From the NCBI GenBank assembly GCA_965660145.1, contig CBFHYX010000012.1:86202-150201 (forward strand): a stretch of 64,000 nucleotides of DNA, in the 5' to 3' direction. Under the pieces are notes generated by a model. The model made no database searches. It saw nothing but the letters and a program-made list of their open reading frames with translations, and was not told where the DNA came from. Of the stretch, positions 25,897-33,764 are shown in pieces. The DNA comes from JABURQ01 sp029243145 (GTDB lineage: Bacteria; Planctomycetota; Planctomycetia; Planctomycetales; Planctomycetaceae). Positions within the stretch are counted from its first letter, which is position 1, and each line of letters opens with the position of its first letter. The position numbers and the translations under genes are program-made.

Positions 25897-26463
25897 TCAC
25901 TCAGCTTTCTTCTTTTTCTCACCATCCGTTTTTGGCTTGGGAGCACGGACATGGAAACCGGCTTCATTCAAAGACTTCACGACGTCGAGCCCATCAAAGT
26001 TTCCCGTGAGAATCACACCTTTTTTCGTCTTGGTGTATTTGTGACTTTCGACTCCTTCAATTTTGGCGATGGCCGCATCAACTGATTTAGAACATCCGGG
26101 ACAGCAATTGTGGACGCCGACAAGAGTCAGCTTTTCGACTTTCCCCGCTTCGACACCAACATTTTTTTCGTTGTAGTTGACATTCTTTCCACCAGCCACT
26201 TTCCCGTGGAAACCGGCAAAGCCAAGTTTGTTGACCGCTTTGCGTGCTGTCTTATCATCGGGGGCGGTAAAACTGATCTCAGTCGTTTTCGGCTTGGCAG
26301 TGATGTCGGTCACGCCTTCAACACCTGACAACGCTTCGGTGATTGCTTTTGAACATGCACCACAGCAGTTGTGAGCACCAGTCACTTTGTATTCACCAGC
26401 AGAAGTGATGCCCGCCATACAAAGAGTCATCAGAGCAGCAGTTGTCAATTTAAAGATTTTCAT
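25897..26463 (-). CDS. secreted protein with two heavy-metal-associated (HMA-like) domains
   Basis: A 188-residue protein with a signal peptide (MKIFKLTTAALMTLCMAGITSAG) and two tandem HMA-like ferredoxin folds (about residues 25-90 and 110-175). Instead of the canonical GMTCxxC, each repeat carries HNCCxxCSK: HNCCGACSK (31-39) and HNCCPGCSK (118-126). This gives three Cys plus a neighbouring His per site. The C-terminus is Lys-rich. Role: probably extracytoplasmic binding of copper or another soft metal, inferred from the fold. AAGG about eight bases upstream supports the ATG at 26463; the longer frame from 26526 has no signal peptide at its start. Confidence 0.85.
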   Translation of the reverse strand: MKIFKLTTAALMTLCMAGITSAGEYKVTGAHNCCGACSKAITEALSGVEGVTDITAKPKTTEISFTAPDDKTARKAVNKLGFAGFHGKVAGGKNVNYNEKNVGVEAGKVEKLTLVGVHNCCPGCSKSVDAAIAKIEGVESHKYTKTKKGVILTGNFDGLDVVKSLNEAGFHVRAPKPKTDGEKKKKAE

Positions 26464-26562
26464 AGTCAGTACCTTATTGGGTCTCTCTGGTTTAATGATC
26501 TGATTTACACACTCACTCCATTTCAATCAGTCTACGAAGTAGAGTCAATCTAATTCCTCGGC

Positions 26563-26605
26563 AACAAAAAAGCGACTGCCTCTCTGCAGAGAAACAGTCG
26601 CTTTG
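26563..26605 (-). terminator. terminator of the Gfo/Idh/MocA gene
   Basis: Arms AAAGCGACTG (26569-26578) and CAGTCGCTTT (26595-26604) are perfect. Read on the minus strand, the hairpin is followed by a T-run. It lies 17 bases after the stop codon of the oxidoreductase gene. Confidence 0.75.
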
Positions 26606-26620
26606 AAAATAATCACCATG

Positions 26621-28108
26621 TTACAATTTACCTGGATCTTGGCCGTTGATCCACGGTCCTGCGAGTTTCATGTAGTCGGGTTCTTCAAGAGTCGAGCCGT
26701 AATCGCCAGCTTTCCAACCGGGAATATGTTGTGGTTTTTCCCGGTTTTCCGAACGGGTTTCCCACTGTTTGGCCCAAGCCGATGAACCATCGTGAACGGT
26801 CATCGTCTCGGAATCAAAGTGATAGACCTTTCCTTCCCGGTAGCTCATGGCTCCCAGAATCACATTGACGATGGCTGCCGTTCCCAAGTCGGTCGGGTTG
26901 TTGCACATCTGTGGATCTCGGGCAATCATCGCTTCCACCCAGTTTTTGAAGTGGGCATAAGTCGTATTTTTGACTTTCTCAGTTGGGATAGTCTCCTCCT
27001 TCAGCTTACTGTTCAAGGTGACTTGCGGCCGTTCGGGAATAAAGTTGAAGTTCTCAAATCCTTCTCCGTTACCAAAAGTGAACGATCCAAAGTGCCCCCG
27101 AATTAACTGCTGTATGGGAGTGTTCTGATTACACATCGTGGCTGTCACTAACCCTTGAACTCCTTCCGGGAATTCCGAGACAACCGTTGCCACATCGGGA
27201 ACACCACGACCATCATATTCCATGTACAAGCCCCCAGAACCGACAACTCGTCCGGGAAATCGCAAACCTGTTGCTTTCAGCATGGCAGTCGTTCGATGGA
27301 CGAACAAGTCGGTGTACATTCCCGATCCGAACGGCCAGAAACGACGCCATTGCTTATAAACAGCACGATCAAAGGGGCGTTTTTCAGTCAAACCTTCTTC
27401 GACCCCGAGCCATAAATTCCAATTGATATTTTTTGGATTCATCGACTCCGTCAACTTGTAGGCACGCCATTGACCTTGTGCCGAGTTGCGAAAATACTCG
27501 GTTTGATATTGAAGGACTTTTCCGAGTTTTCCTGATTTCAGTAACTGATTAACGGTATCCCAGACTGGCAATGAGGTCGATTGCACCCCGACCTGCATCA
27601 CCTGACCGCTCTTTTTCCAGACCTTCAAGACTTCGAGGGCTTCCTCAACAGTCTTGGTCATCGGCTTTTCACAATAAACATCCAAACCCGCATTGAGCGC
27701 ATCAATGGTTTGCTTAGCATGCCAATGGTCGGGAGTCCCGATACAAACCGCATCCAGATCTTCCAACTCATACATATCGCGGTAGTCTTCATATTTTTTG
27801 GGAGCCTTGCCAGTTTCTTTGGCAATGTGATCGGCGGCTTTGTCGCGGTGTTCGCTGAACACATCACAAACGGCGACAAGCTCGATAGGCTGTCCTTCCC
27901 CTGCCAATGTGGTCAAGCTTTTGACATGAGCACCGAAACCCCGTCCACCAGGTCCAACAAAGCCGATTCGAATCTTGCCGTTGGAGTCGGCTCCGCGAAG
28001 ATTCTTTTGAGTGCCTGGATTAACGAGCACTCCCGCCGCGATGGTGCCTGCGGTCGATGTCTTGATGAAATTTCGTCGTGTGACGTCAATGTGTGTGTTG
28101 GATTCCAT
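26621..28108 (-). CDS. Gfo/Idh/MocA-family oxidoreductase with Tat-type signal
   Basis: A 495-residue NAD(P)-dependent sugar oxidoreductase homologue. The N-terminus TRRNFIKTSTAGTIAAG is a twin-arginine signal. The Rossmann domain starts at IRIGFVGPGGRGFGAH; the motif DVYCEKPMTKTVEEA carries the EKP catalytic Lys; the C-terminal dimerisation domain runs from about residue 200. Secreted Gfo/Idh/MocA proteins are a hallmark of planctomycetes and probably act on sugars in the periplasm with a tightly bound cofactor. GGAG eight bases upstream supports the ATG at 28108; the 69 upstream in-frame codons lack a plausible start and run into the diadenylate cyclase gene. Confidence 0.92.
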   Translation of the reverse strand: MESNTHIDVTRRNFIKTSTAGTIAAGVLVNPGTQKNLRGADSNGKIRIGFVGPGGRGFGAHVKSLTTLAGEGQPIELVAVCDVFSEHRDKAADHIAKETGKAPKKYEDYRDMYELEDLDAVCIGTPDHWHAKQTIDALNAGLDVYCEKPMTKTVEEALEVLKVWKKSGQVMQVGVQSTSLPVWDTVNQLLKSGKLGKVLQYQTEYFRNSAQGQWRAYKLTESMNPKNINWNLWLGVEEGLTEKRPFDRAVYKQWRRFWPFGSGMYTDLFVHRTTAMLKATGLRFPGRVVGSGGLYMEYDGRGVPDVATVVSEFPEGVQGLVTATMCNQNTPIQQLIRGHFGSFTFGNGEGFENFNFIPERPQVTLNSKLKEETIPTEKVKNTTYAHFKNWVEAMIARDPQMCNNPTDLGTAAIVNVILGAMSYREGKVYHFDSETMTVHDGSSAWAKQWETRSENREKPQHIPGWKAGDYGSTLEEPDYMKLAGPWINGQDPGKL

Positions 28109-28272
28109 ATGAGCTTCTCCTATCTGTGTCTGTCTATTAAGTGCGTGTCCAGTAGTAGATACGTGATCAATGATCGATCCGTGAGTATAACCTGCGAAAT
28201 GACTTTTTTGGAGCATAATACGTCCAAGAACCGATACACCGAATGGATGTCGGTTATTGCGACAAAGCGTGT

Positions 28273-29205
28273 CTACCCATCCGCGGTAGGCGGTTCGGTG
28301 TCGAAGTCCTGCCATTTCATGCCGCGATCCATTGGTTCAATCCTAAGGACGACCTTGCCGTCCTGAAAAATACGGACAGTTCCCGTTGATTCCGAGACCG
28401 CGATAGAAATGCAATTACAGGCTTTGGAAATCGCTGCGGCAGCCCAATGGCGTGCCCCAAGCCCCTTGGAGAGAGTCAACCCTTCAGCCGGAGCATCGAG
28501 AATACGCCCGGCAGCATAGGCGATGCCATCTGAGCCAATAATAAACGCACCATCAATTTGCGCAAGCTCTTTCATGGACTCACGGACTTTGGGGGAGCGA
28601 ATCGATCGCTCGGTCCGACTGTATCCCTTGAATGGGTCATGAATCTGTTCGTGAGACATGCTGAACGCTTTGCGATGATTGCCCACTACAAACAAAGCAC
28701 CGACCTTCTTTCCTTCGCGTCCTTCTCGTCCAATCTCGACCGCCAGATCGACCATGATCCGTAGAACTTCCAACGGAACCTGTGTTTCCAAACGTTGAAG
28801 GTCACGCGATGTCAGCCGAGCAAGATGTTCGGTCAAATTGATAACGCTGACCGAATCCAGGTTGTCGCGTTCAAAGCCAGAATAGACAGCGACAATCCGA
28901 TCTCCCGCTTGAAGAAAGTCATCGGCAATCGCTTCAAGCAGCGCTTGTGAAATTTGTAATTGGCGGGTTTCCGGCTCGTTGTGCAGTGGTACTACTGTCA
29001 AACCTGCGCGTTTGGCCTTATCGAGGACATCTTCTTCATCGCTGCTGATAATGAGCGGTAATCGGCCCAAAGCACGTTTGACTGCATTGAAGTCAATGGA
29101 GCGGTCCACCATCATCAAACAGGCCTTCAACTCTAACTCCCGAGCCAATGATTTGGCGTTCTTCAACAGGTTTGTAACCTGGTCAGGAAGTTTTGATGGA
29201 GCCAT
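28273..29205 (-). CDS. diadenylate cyclase (DAC domain), DacZ-like
   Basis: A 310-residue protein predicted to make cyclic di-AMP from two ATP. The DAC (DisA_N) domain covers about residues 163-290, with KKVGALFVVG, the catalytic DGA (218-220), GLGARHWAAAAIS (248-260; the second motif is RHW rather than RHR) and VSESTGTVRIF. The N-terminal half (about 30-150) is a separate alpha/beta domain, not the transmembrane or helix-hairpin-helix partners of CdaA or DisA. In layout and in the RH-x motif it resembles the archaeal DacZ class. There is no clear ribosome binding site. A perfect inverted repeat, GATGAA-CA-TTCATC (29224-29237), lies 19 bases upstream. It is followed on the same strand, 164 bases on, by the Gfo/Idh/MocA gene. 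Confidence 0.85.
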   Translation of the reverse strand: MAPSKLPDQVTNLLKNAKSLARELELKACLMMVDRSIDFNAVKRALGRLPLIISSDEEDVLDKAKRAGLTVVPLHNEPETRQLQISQALLEAIADDFLQAGDRIVAVYSGFERDNLDSVSVINLTEHLARLTSRDLQRLETQVPLEVLRIMVDLAVEIGREGREGKKVGALFVVGNHRKAFSMSHEQIHDPFKGYSRTERSIRSPKVRESMKELAQIDGAFIIGSDGIAYAAGRILDAPAEGLTLSKGLGARHWAAAAISKACNCISIAVSESTGTVRIFQDGKVVLRIEPMDRGMKWQDFDTEPPTADG

Positions 29206-29357
29206 AATGCAAAACTTTATCTAGATGAACATTCATCCCTACATACAAAACCCACGATATTGTGAGACGACCGGGACATCCAGCATTGACGCACGGTGCT
29301 TGCTGGTATGAGTTTACGACATTATCACGGCAGGTCAAGGGGCGAACTTCATCTCAA

Positions 29358-30284
29358 TCAGCGTGAACTGGATTGAGAGACATTCCGGTCCGTTTCAATC
29401 AGCGTTTCCTCTTTGCGATTGAGAACTTGCATCGCAGTTTTTGGTCCACCAACACCGACTTCACGGCGATCAATCACCTCTGAACGAGAAATAATCCGTC
29501 CCTGGTTCAAATCGAATTGAATTGTGCCGCTGGGAAGGTATCGCATCATTTGCCCACGCAATACCGGATTCGTTAGTCTCGGTTGAACGATTGTTTTCAA
29601 CTCAATCGTGGCAATGTTGTCGTCCACTTTTTTGAGTTGGTAGATCGTTTGCACGGTGTACTCTTTTTTAAGAACTGGCGTCACGGCAAGATCCACCGTC
29701 ACTTTATCAGACCAAGATTCCCCCACAGAGACGGGATTCTGGGGAAAAAAAATTGGGAGTCCTTGCCTCTGTTTGGTTTGTTCTTGCTTGCTGGCTGGAG
29801 TTTCTTGCACAAATTCCATCTCAAGAATCTCGCCAGCCGCCGTCATTTTCACCGTGGCAAATGGCTTCCCGATGCTGTTTTTGACACTGCGGAATTCCTG
29901 AGGAGGGTCGTTATCTGTGGCTGTGTCATAGTCAATTGTCTTTTGCAGTTCATCATTGATGTACATTTTGAAATTGAGCTGAAATCGATCGACGACTACC
30001 TCCATTAATGCCGAACCGTCTGCAAATGTTTCGATGATTCGGTAATGCTTCCACAAGGAAGAATTATTTTCTCCCAATGTCTCTGAGGCCTCTGAAATCG
30101 ACTCCTGAGTCCCCTTTTCTCTGAGTTGGTATCTCCAAACATCCCCTTTTTGGAATTGATAGGCCAGAGTGACTTTGTCTGCACCGTTTTCAGTCTGGTC
30201 ATTCGGAGCAGGTTTTTGGGCAGAAAGGCTGCCGTATATCACGCAAAGCATGAATGAGAAAATTGAAAATTGAGATATCTGCAT
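29358..30284 (-). CDS. secreted protein of unknown function
   Basis: A 308-residue protein with a signal peptide (MQISQFSIFSFMLCVIYGSLSA) and no recognised domain. The body looks beta-rich (KVTLAYQFQKGDVWRYQLREKG, TATDNDPPQEF, LPIFFPQNPVSVGESWS) and resembles the extracytoplasmic DUF6263-like proteins found in planctomycetes and Bacteroidetes; that match is tentative. AGGAG six bases upstream supports the ATG at 30284 over the frame from 30305. It is divergent from another small secreted protein across 250 bases. Confidence 0.7.
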   Translation of the reverse strand: MQISQFSIFSFMLCVIYGSLSAQKPAPNDQTENGADKVTLAYQFQKGDVWRYQLREKGTQESISEASETLGENNSSLWKHYRIIETFADGSALMEVVVDRFQLNFKMYINDELQKTIDYDTATDNDPPQEFRSVKNSIGKPFATVKMTAAGEILEMEFVQETPASKQEQTKQRQGLPIFFPQNPVSVGESWSDKVTVDLAVTPVLKKEYTVQTIYQLKKVDDNIATIELKTIVQPRLTNPVLRGQMMRYLPSGTIQFDLNQGRIISRSEVIDRREVGVGGPKTAMQVLNRKEETLIETDRNVSQSSSR

Positions 30285-30534
30285 GATCGCTCCTACGAAA
30301 TACAATTCAACGAAACTCTATATCTTCTATTTTTAGCACTTTCAGAAAATTGTGCCGAGAGCAATATTTTTTCAATTTATGATTTCTAACCACAGGTCAG
30401 CCCAAGTACGTTAGAACACTCGAAATGGCCTCTCAACTACTGTTGGAGACTACGATTGAGAGTTTAAAGGCAGTCTTGAGACCCTGAACTCTCTTGATCA
30501 TTTCAACTCATCGAATCTCAGATTGGAAAAAATC

Positions 30535-31071
30535 ATGAAACGACTATTTTACGGCATGATGCTAAGCGTTTTTCTTTTTTCAGGCTTTCAAACATTACAG
30601 GCCGCTGATAATTGGACTGTCATCAAGTCACACGTGGGCAACTTTCAAGCGATACTTCCGGGAGAAGTTGATTATTCTGCGAGCAAAGTGGACACCGAAA
30701 TTGGTCAAATTGACCTGCATTCCTTCTCAGTCGAAGCCAACGAGGGGAATGTCGCATATTTCGTCTTTTATTCTGATTACCCAGAGGGAACGGATGAAGA
30801 AACCGATCCCATAGTGCTTCTTCAAAATGCACGCGATGGCGTCGTCGGTGAGGGCTCGCGTCAGACGCGAGAAGAAAAAATCCAAGTGGGAGATCATCCC
30901 GGTCTCGAATTTGATTTCGTCCAAGGTACTGGCGCACAAAAGACGTATGGATACTGGCGTCTCTACGTGGTGAAGAATCGCCTGTATCAGATTGGAATCA
31001 TTTCCATTGATGAACCGGGTGTCGATCACAAGATTAAAACCATCTATGGCTCGTTTGATCTGTTGAATTAG
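30535..31071 (+). CDS. small secreted protein of unknown function
   Basis: A 178-residue protein with a signal peptide (MKRLFYGMMLSVFLFSGFQTLQAAD) and a compact domain. The run WTVIKSHVGNFQAILPGEVDY, later GLEFDFVQGTGAQKTYGYWRLYVVKNRLYQIG, looks like a mog1/PsbP-like alpha/beta fold as seen in many small secreted proteins; this is a fold-level guess. A TTG at 30523 would add four residues, but the ATG is preferred. The gene ends before a strong bidirectional terminator. Confidence 0.7.
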   Translation: MKRLFYGMMLSVFLFSGFQTLQAADNWTVIKSHVGNFQAILPGEVDYSASKVDTEIGQIDLHSFSVEANEGNVAYFVFYSDYPEGTDEETDPIVLLQNARDGVVGEGSRQTREEKIQVGDHPGLEFDFVQGTGAQKTYGYWRLYVVKNRLYQIGIISIDEPGVDHKIKTIYGSFDLLN

Positions 31072-31101
31072 TAACCTGTCTCTTTGACGAATTTAATGAA
31101 A

Positions 31102-31137
31102 AAACGCCCGATTGATTTTAGAATCAATCGGGCGTTT
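31102..31137. terminator. strong bidirectional terminator
   Basis: Arms of 16 bases (31102-31117 and 31122-31137), a perfect inverted repeat with core ACGCCCGATTGATT and a TTAG loop, flanked by A-run and T-run. It separates the convergent ends of the secreted-protein gene and the isomerase gene. Confidence 0.88.
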
Positions 31138-31163
31138 CATATTGGTATTCTCAGAAAGCTGGA

Positions 31164-32006
31164 TCAGCCTTCCCAACGAGATTTCATAAAGGCCAGACCA
31201 TTCTTCGCCAAGGCTTCCTCTGTGGTAAACATACGACGCCAGATTTTGGTGGCAGCCGCGAGATCGGGAAGCGACAAACCAAACGCTTCAATCATGAACC
31301 AACCGTCGTAATCAATCGATTTCAACGCGGCAAACGATTCATCCCAATTGACTCCACCTTCACCCGGAGTGGAACGGTCATTTTCTGAAATGTGAACATG
31401 CACCATTTGATCTGCACAACTTTTGACAGCATCAGTAATGCTCTTCTCTTCGATGTTTGCATGGAAAGTGTCGTACATCATCTTCAAATGTGAATGTCCG
31501 ACTTCTCGTGTGAATCGAGCGGCATCATCTGCACAATTCAGAAAGTAACATTCAAAGCGATTCAGATATTCACACACTAAAGTGACGTCGTTGGCTTTGG
31601 CATGATCGGCGGCCTGAGCCAGAATCTCTTGGCCCCACTTCCATTCTTCTTCAGTGCGACCACGACCGGGAAACTCTCCTAAAGCGGAGTGAATCGGTCC
31701 CAGTAAATGAGTCACACCTGCAGCGGCACACATATCAATTGCTTTTTGCAGTCGTGACAAACCCGCGGCACGAATCGAAGCGTCATCAGAAATCGGGTTT
31801 TCTTCGGGAGTACAAACAGTAACGGCCGTTCGCCCGAGCCCCAATTCAGTCAGTTTGTCACCCACATTTTTGAATTTTGATTCGTCCATATCAAAAACGG
31901 GCAGTTCGACACCGTCGTAGCCCCACTCTTTGAGATTTTCGAGGAGTCCGAAATGTTCCTCTGTGACATCTGATGTCCAAAGCAACAGATTCATTCCATA
32001 TTTCAT
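31164..32006 (-). CDS. sugar phosphate isomerase/epimerase family TIM barrel (tagatose/psicose epimerase-like)
   Basis: A 280-residue xylose-isomerase-like TIM barrel. The motifs fit the D-psicose/D-tagatose 3-epimerase branch: GYDGVELPVFD, VTLVCEYLNRFECYFLN with the metal-binding Glu, MMYDTFHANIEEKS (Asp, His), MVHVHISENDRSTPGEG (His) and GWFMIEAFG (Glu). The likely reaction is C-3 epimerisation of a ketose or a related sugar, with Mn2+ or Co2+. AAGGG eight bases upstream supports the ATG at 32006. The start lies only 11 bases past the end of the reading frame interrupted at 32264, so the two were probably one operon. Confidence 0.85.
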   Translation of the reverse strand: MKYGMNLLLWTSDVTEEHFGLLENLKEWGYDGVELPVFDMDESKFKNVGDKLTELGLGRTAVTVCTPEENPISDDASIRAAGLSRLQKAIDMCAAAGVTHLLGPIHSALGEFPGRGRTEEEWKWGQEILAQAADHAKANDVTLVCEYLNRFECYFLNCADDAARFTREVGHSHLKMMYDTFHANIEEKSITDAVKSCADQMVHVHISENDRSTPGEGGVNWDESFAALKSIDYDGWFMIEAFGLSLPDLAAATKIWRRMFTTEEALAKNGLAFMKSRWEG

Positions 32007-32017
32007 CAGGAAACCCT

Positions 32018-32263
32018 TCAATGCGTGTTGTGAAAAAGAATTTCGTCGAACGGGTACTTTTCGGTAGGCAGTAAATCCCAACCTCTATGAACCACAATCT
32101 CCCATGCAGAGTTGAGTGTGTGTTCTGCGTCATCAGGAAGAGGTTGTAGTTTGACTCGACGAAGAACCTGATTCAAGCGTCTGAGTAACTGTCGTGAGTC
32201 GAGATAGTCGCGTAGAAACTGAATCTCACTGAAAATATTGATGAATTTGGCAAGTTGATCACT
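32018..32263 (-). pseudogene. orphaned 3' part of the gene interrupted at 32264
   Basis: Directly after the TAA at 32264-32266, the same reading frame stays open for 81 sense codons to a TGA at 32018-32020. The translation looks like real protein: SDQLAKFINIFSEIQF, then LRDYLDSRQLLRRLNQVL, LQPLPDDAEHTLNSAW, EIVVHRGWDLLPTEKYPF. It ends 11 bases before the isomerase start, as expected for an operon. Together with the upstream 146 residues it makes a protein of about 228. I read this as one gene with an in-frame stop: a recent nonsense mutation, a sequencing error or, less likely, readthrough. Confidence 0.7.
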
Positions 32264-32704
32264 TTATTTTGCCGCCATGATGTTTGTGTATTTTTGGATT
32301 TCTAACGCCGGTAAGCCTGAAATCACCTGATAATATTGGTCAATCACCTGTGGAAAATGTTCCATCAACATCCTGTCCAAGAGCAGTTCAGTCGTAATAT
32401 GACCAAGAAAGCCGGGCAAAAAGCCATCATCCTGATTGGGAAGTTTCCGAAAACATTCCGCCACTTCAGAGGTCACCTCATAGAATGCCACAGTTTCGTG
32501 GAACCACTGATCGTCGTCGAGATGCTGGAGAACTCCGGCGGCATAGGCCTGTAATCGTTGATCCTCGGAATCGAGGTGCGGACGGACCAATCGTTCTCTC
32601 ATCCTGACTTTGCGATCAGCGACAGAAAGCCAATCTGGTGTGGCAGTTCCTGCGAGAAACCACGGGTTATCAAGATAACGAATTCCGTGAGCGAGATAAT
32701 TCAT
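32264..32704 (-). CDS. N-terminal part of an interrupted gene (MNYLAH-type, possible metal-dependent hydrolase)
   Basis: The 146-residue product begins MNYLAHGIRYLDNPWFLAG and contains further His/Asp/Glu motifs: GVLQHLDDDQWFHE and LGHITTELLLDRML. This spacing recalls helical metal-dependent hydrolases such as the ACP phosphodiesterase (AcpH) or phospholipase C-like families; the assignment is tentative. The ATG at 32704 is preferred to one at 32731 because MNYLAH matches how such proteins start. The product is probably truncated: the frame continues in phase after the TAA for another 81 codons (32018-32263). It is divergent from the NAD kinase gene across 124 bases. Confidence 0.6.
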   Translation of the reverse strand: MNYLAHGIRYLDNPWFLAGTATPDWLSVADRKVRMRERLVRPHLDSEDQRLQAYAAGVLQHLDDDQWFHETVAFYEVTSEVAECFRKLPNQDDGFLPGFLGHITTELLLDRMLMEHFPQVIDQYYQVISGLPALEIQKYTNIMAAK

Positions 32705-32828
32705 ACAATCTACTTTATCCTGATGCCACAAAGAGGGAAACTCCAGTCACCTGTTGAGAATCGAATCGATATCAGAGACAATCATTTACCGGGGAATACT
32801 CCTCATTCAATTCAAGTTGGCACTCGTC

Positions 32829-33698
32829 ATGAACTCAAAACAACTTCGCATTTCTGTGTTCACACGCGACTGGTCAGAACGGACGAAAACCGTTTATGCG
32901 GAATTGAAGTCGCTGTTGGACAATCAACCAGAGGTCGAGTTACTCGACCCTCCGATCACACCTGAGTCCGTGCCGGAGACCATCGAAGCAGACCTCCTGA
33001 TCGTACTTGGGGGAGATGGCGCGATTCTTCACTCTTCTCGTATCCTCGGACGCAATCAAATCCCGATTCTAGGAATCAATCTCGGCCGTCTTGGATTTCT
33101 CGCCGACTTGCAGCCTGAAGATTTGCATAACAACCTGCAAACGATCTGCCAGCAAGATTTTCACATCGAAGAGCACCTAATGTTCGAGTGTGTTCATCGC
33201 AAAGCGGATGGCACGGAAGAAGTCGTTCTCGGGCTGAACGAAGTTGTGGCGGTTTCCGCGGCGTCTCTCAGGCTCATTGATATTGAGCTTCTGATTGATG
33301 GTGACAAGGTTGCCACATTTAGCGGTGATGGCCTGATTGTCAGCACGCCCATTGGATCGACGGCACACTCACTCTCTGCGGGTGGCCCAATTTTGCGTCA
33401 AGCCCTTGACGCCTTTGTCGTCACACCAATCTGCCCACACACACTGACAAATCGTCCGTTGGTCGATAGTGCTGACTGCGAGTATCTGATGCGGTTTCCA
33501 AATGTCCCGGAGGGAGTCATGTCTGTGATTGACGGTCAACTACAACGGCCCATCTCTCCCGGCGACGAACTGGTCGTCCGCAAAGCTCCCGTCACTTTCA
33601 AGCTGGCTCGCTTCGGAGGACACAGTTATTACCGCACTTTACATCGCAAACTCGGCTGGGGTGGCCAACCTCGATATCAACCTGAAAACGGTTCTTGA
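32829..33698 (+). CDS. nadK: NAD kinase
   Basis: This enzyme phosphorylates NAD to NADP using ATP or polyphosphate. The diagnostic GGDG motif is at residues 61-64 (LLIVLGGDGAILHSSR), followed by GINLGRLGFLADL, LNEVVAVSAASLRLI, and SGDGLIVSTPIGSTAHSLSAGG, the nucleotide-binding signature. The 289-residue length is typical. The longest frame starts at 32754, but the ATG at 32829 begins the conserved sequence (MNSKQLRISVFTRD). It is cytoplasmic and followed 66 bases on by a PQQ-like propeller gene. Confidence 0.95.
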   Translation: MNSKQLRISVFTRDWSERTKTVYAELKSLLDNQPEVELLDPPITPESVPETIEADLLIVLGGDGAILHSSRILGRNQIPILGINLGRLGFLADLQPEDLHNNLQTICQQDFHIEEHLMFECVHRKADGTEEVVLGLNEVVAVSAASLRLIDIELLIDGDKVATFSGDGLIVSTPIGSTAHSLSAGGPILRQALDAFVVTPICPHTLTNRPLVDSADCEYLMRFPNVPEGVMSVIDGQLQRPISPGDELVVRKAPVTFKLARFGGHSYYRTLHRKLGWGGQPRYQPENGS

Positions 33699-33764
33699 CC
33701 TACCTTGGCTCTCTTGGCGACACTGAAAGGATCTTCTATCCGTAACACTGAGGTGAGATCTTCC

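Noticed and set aside
27581..28366. 261-codon plus-strand frame
   Set aside because: Long, but it is antisense to the Gfo/Idh/MocA gene, whose motifs are unambiguous; its translation looks random.
31891..32133. 80-codon minus-strand frame near the interrupted gene
   Set aside because: A different frame from the true continuation of the split gene; it has no protein-like character and overlaps the isomerase start.
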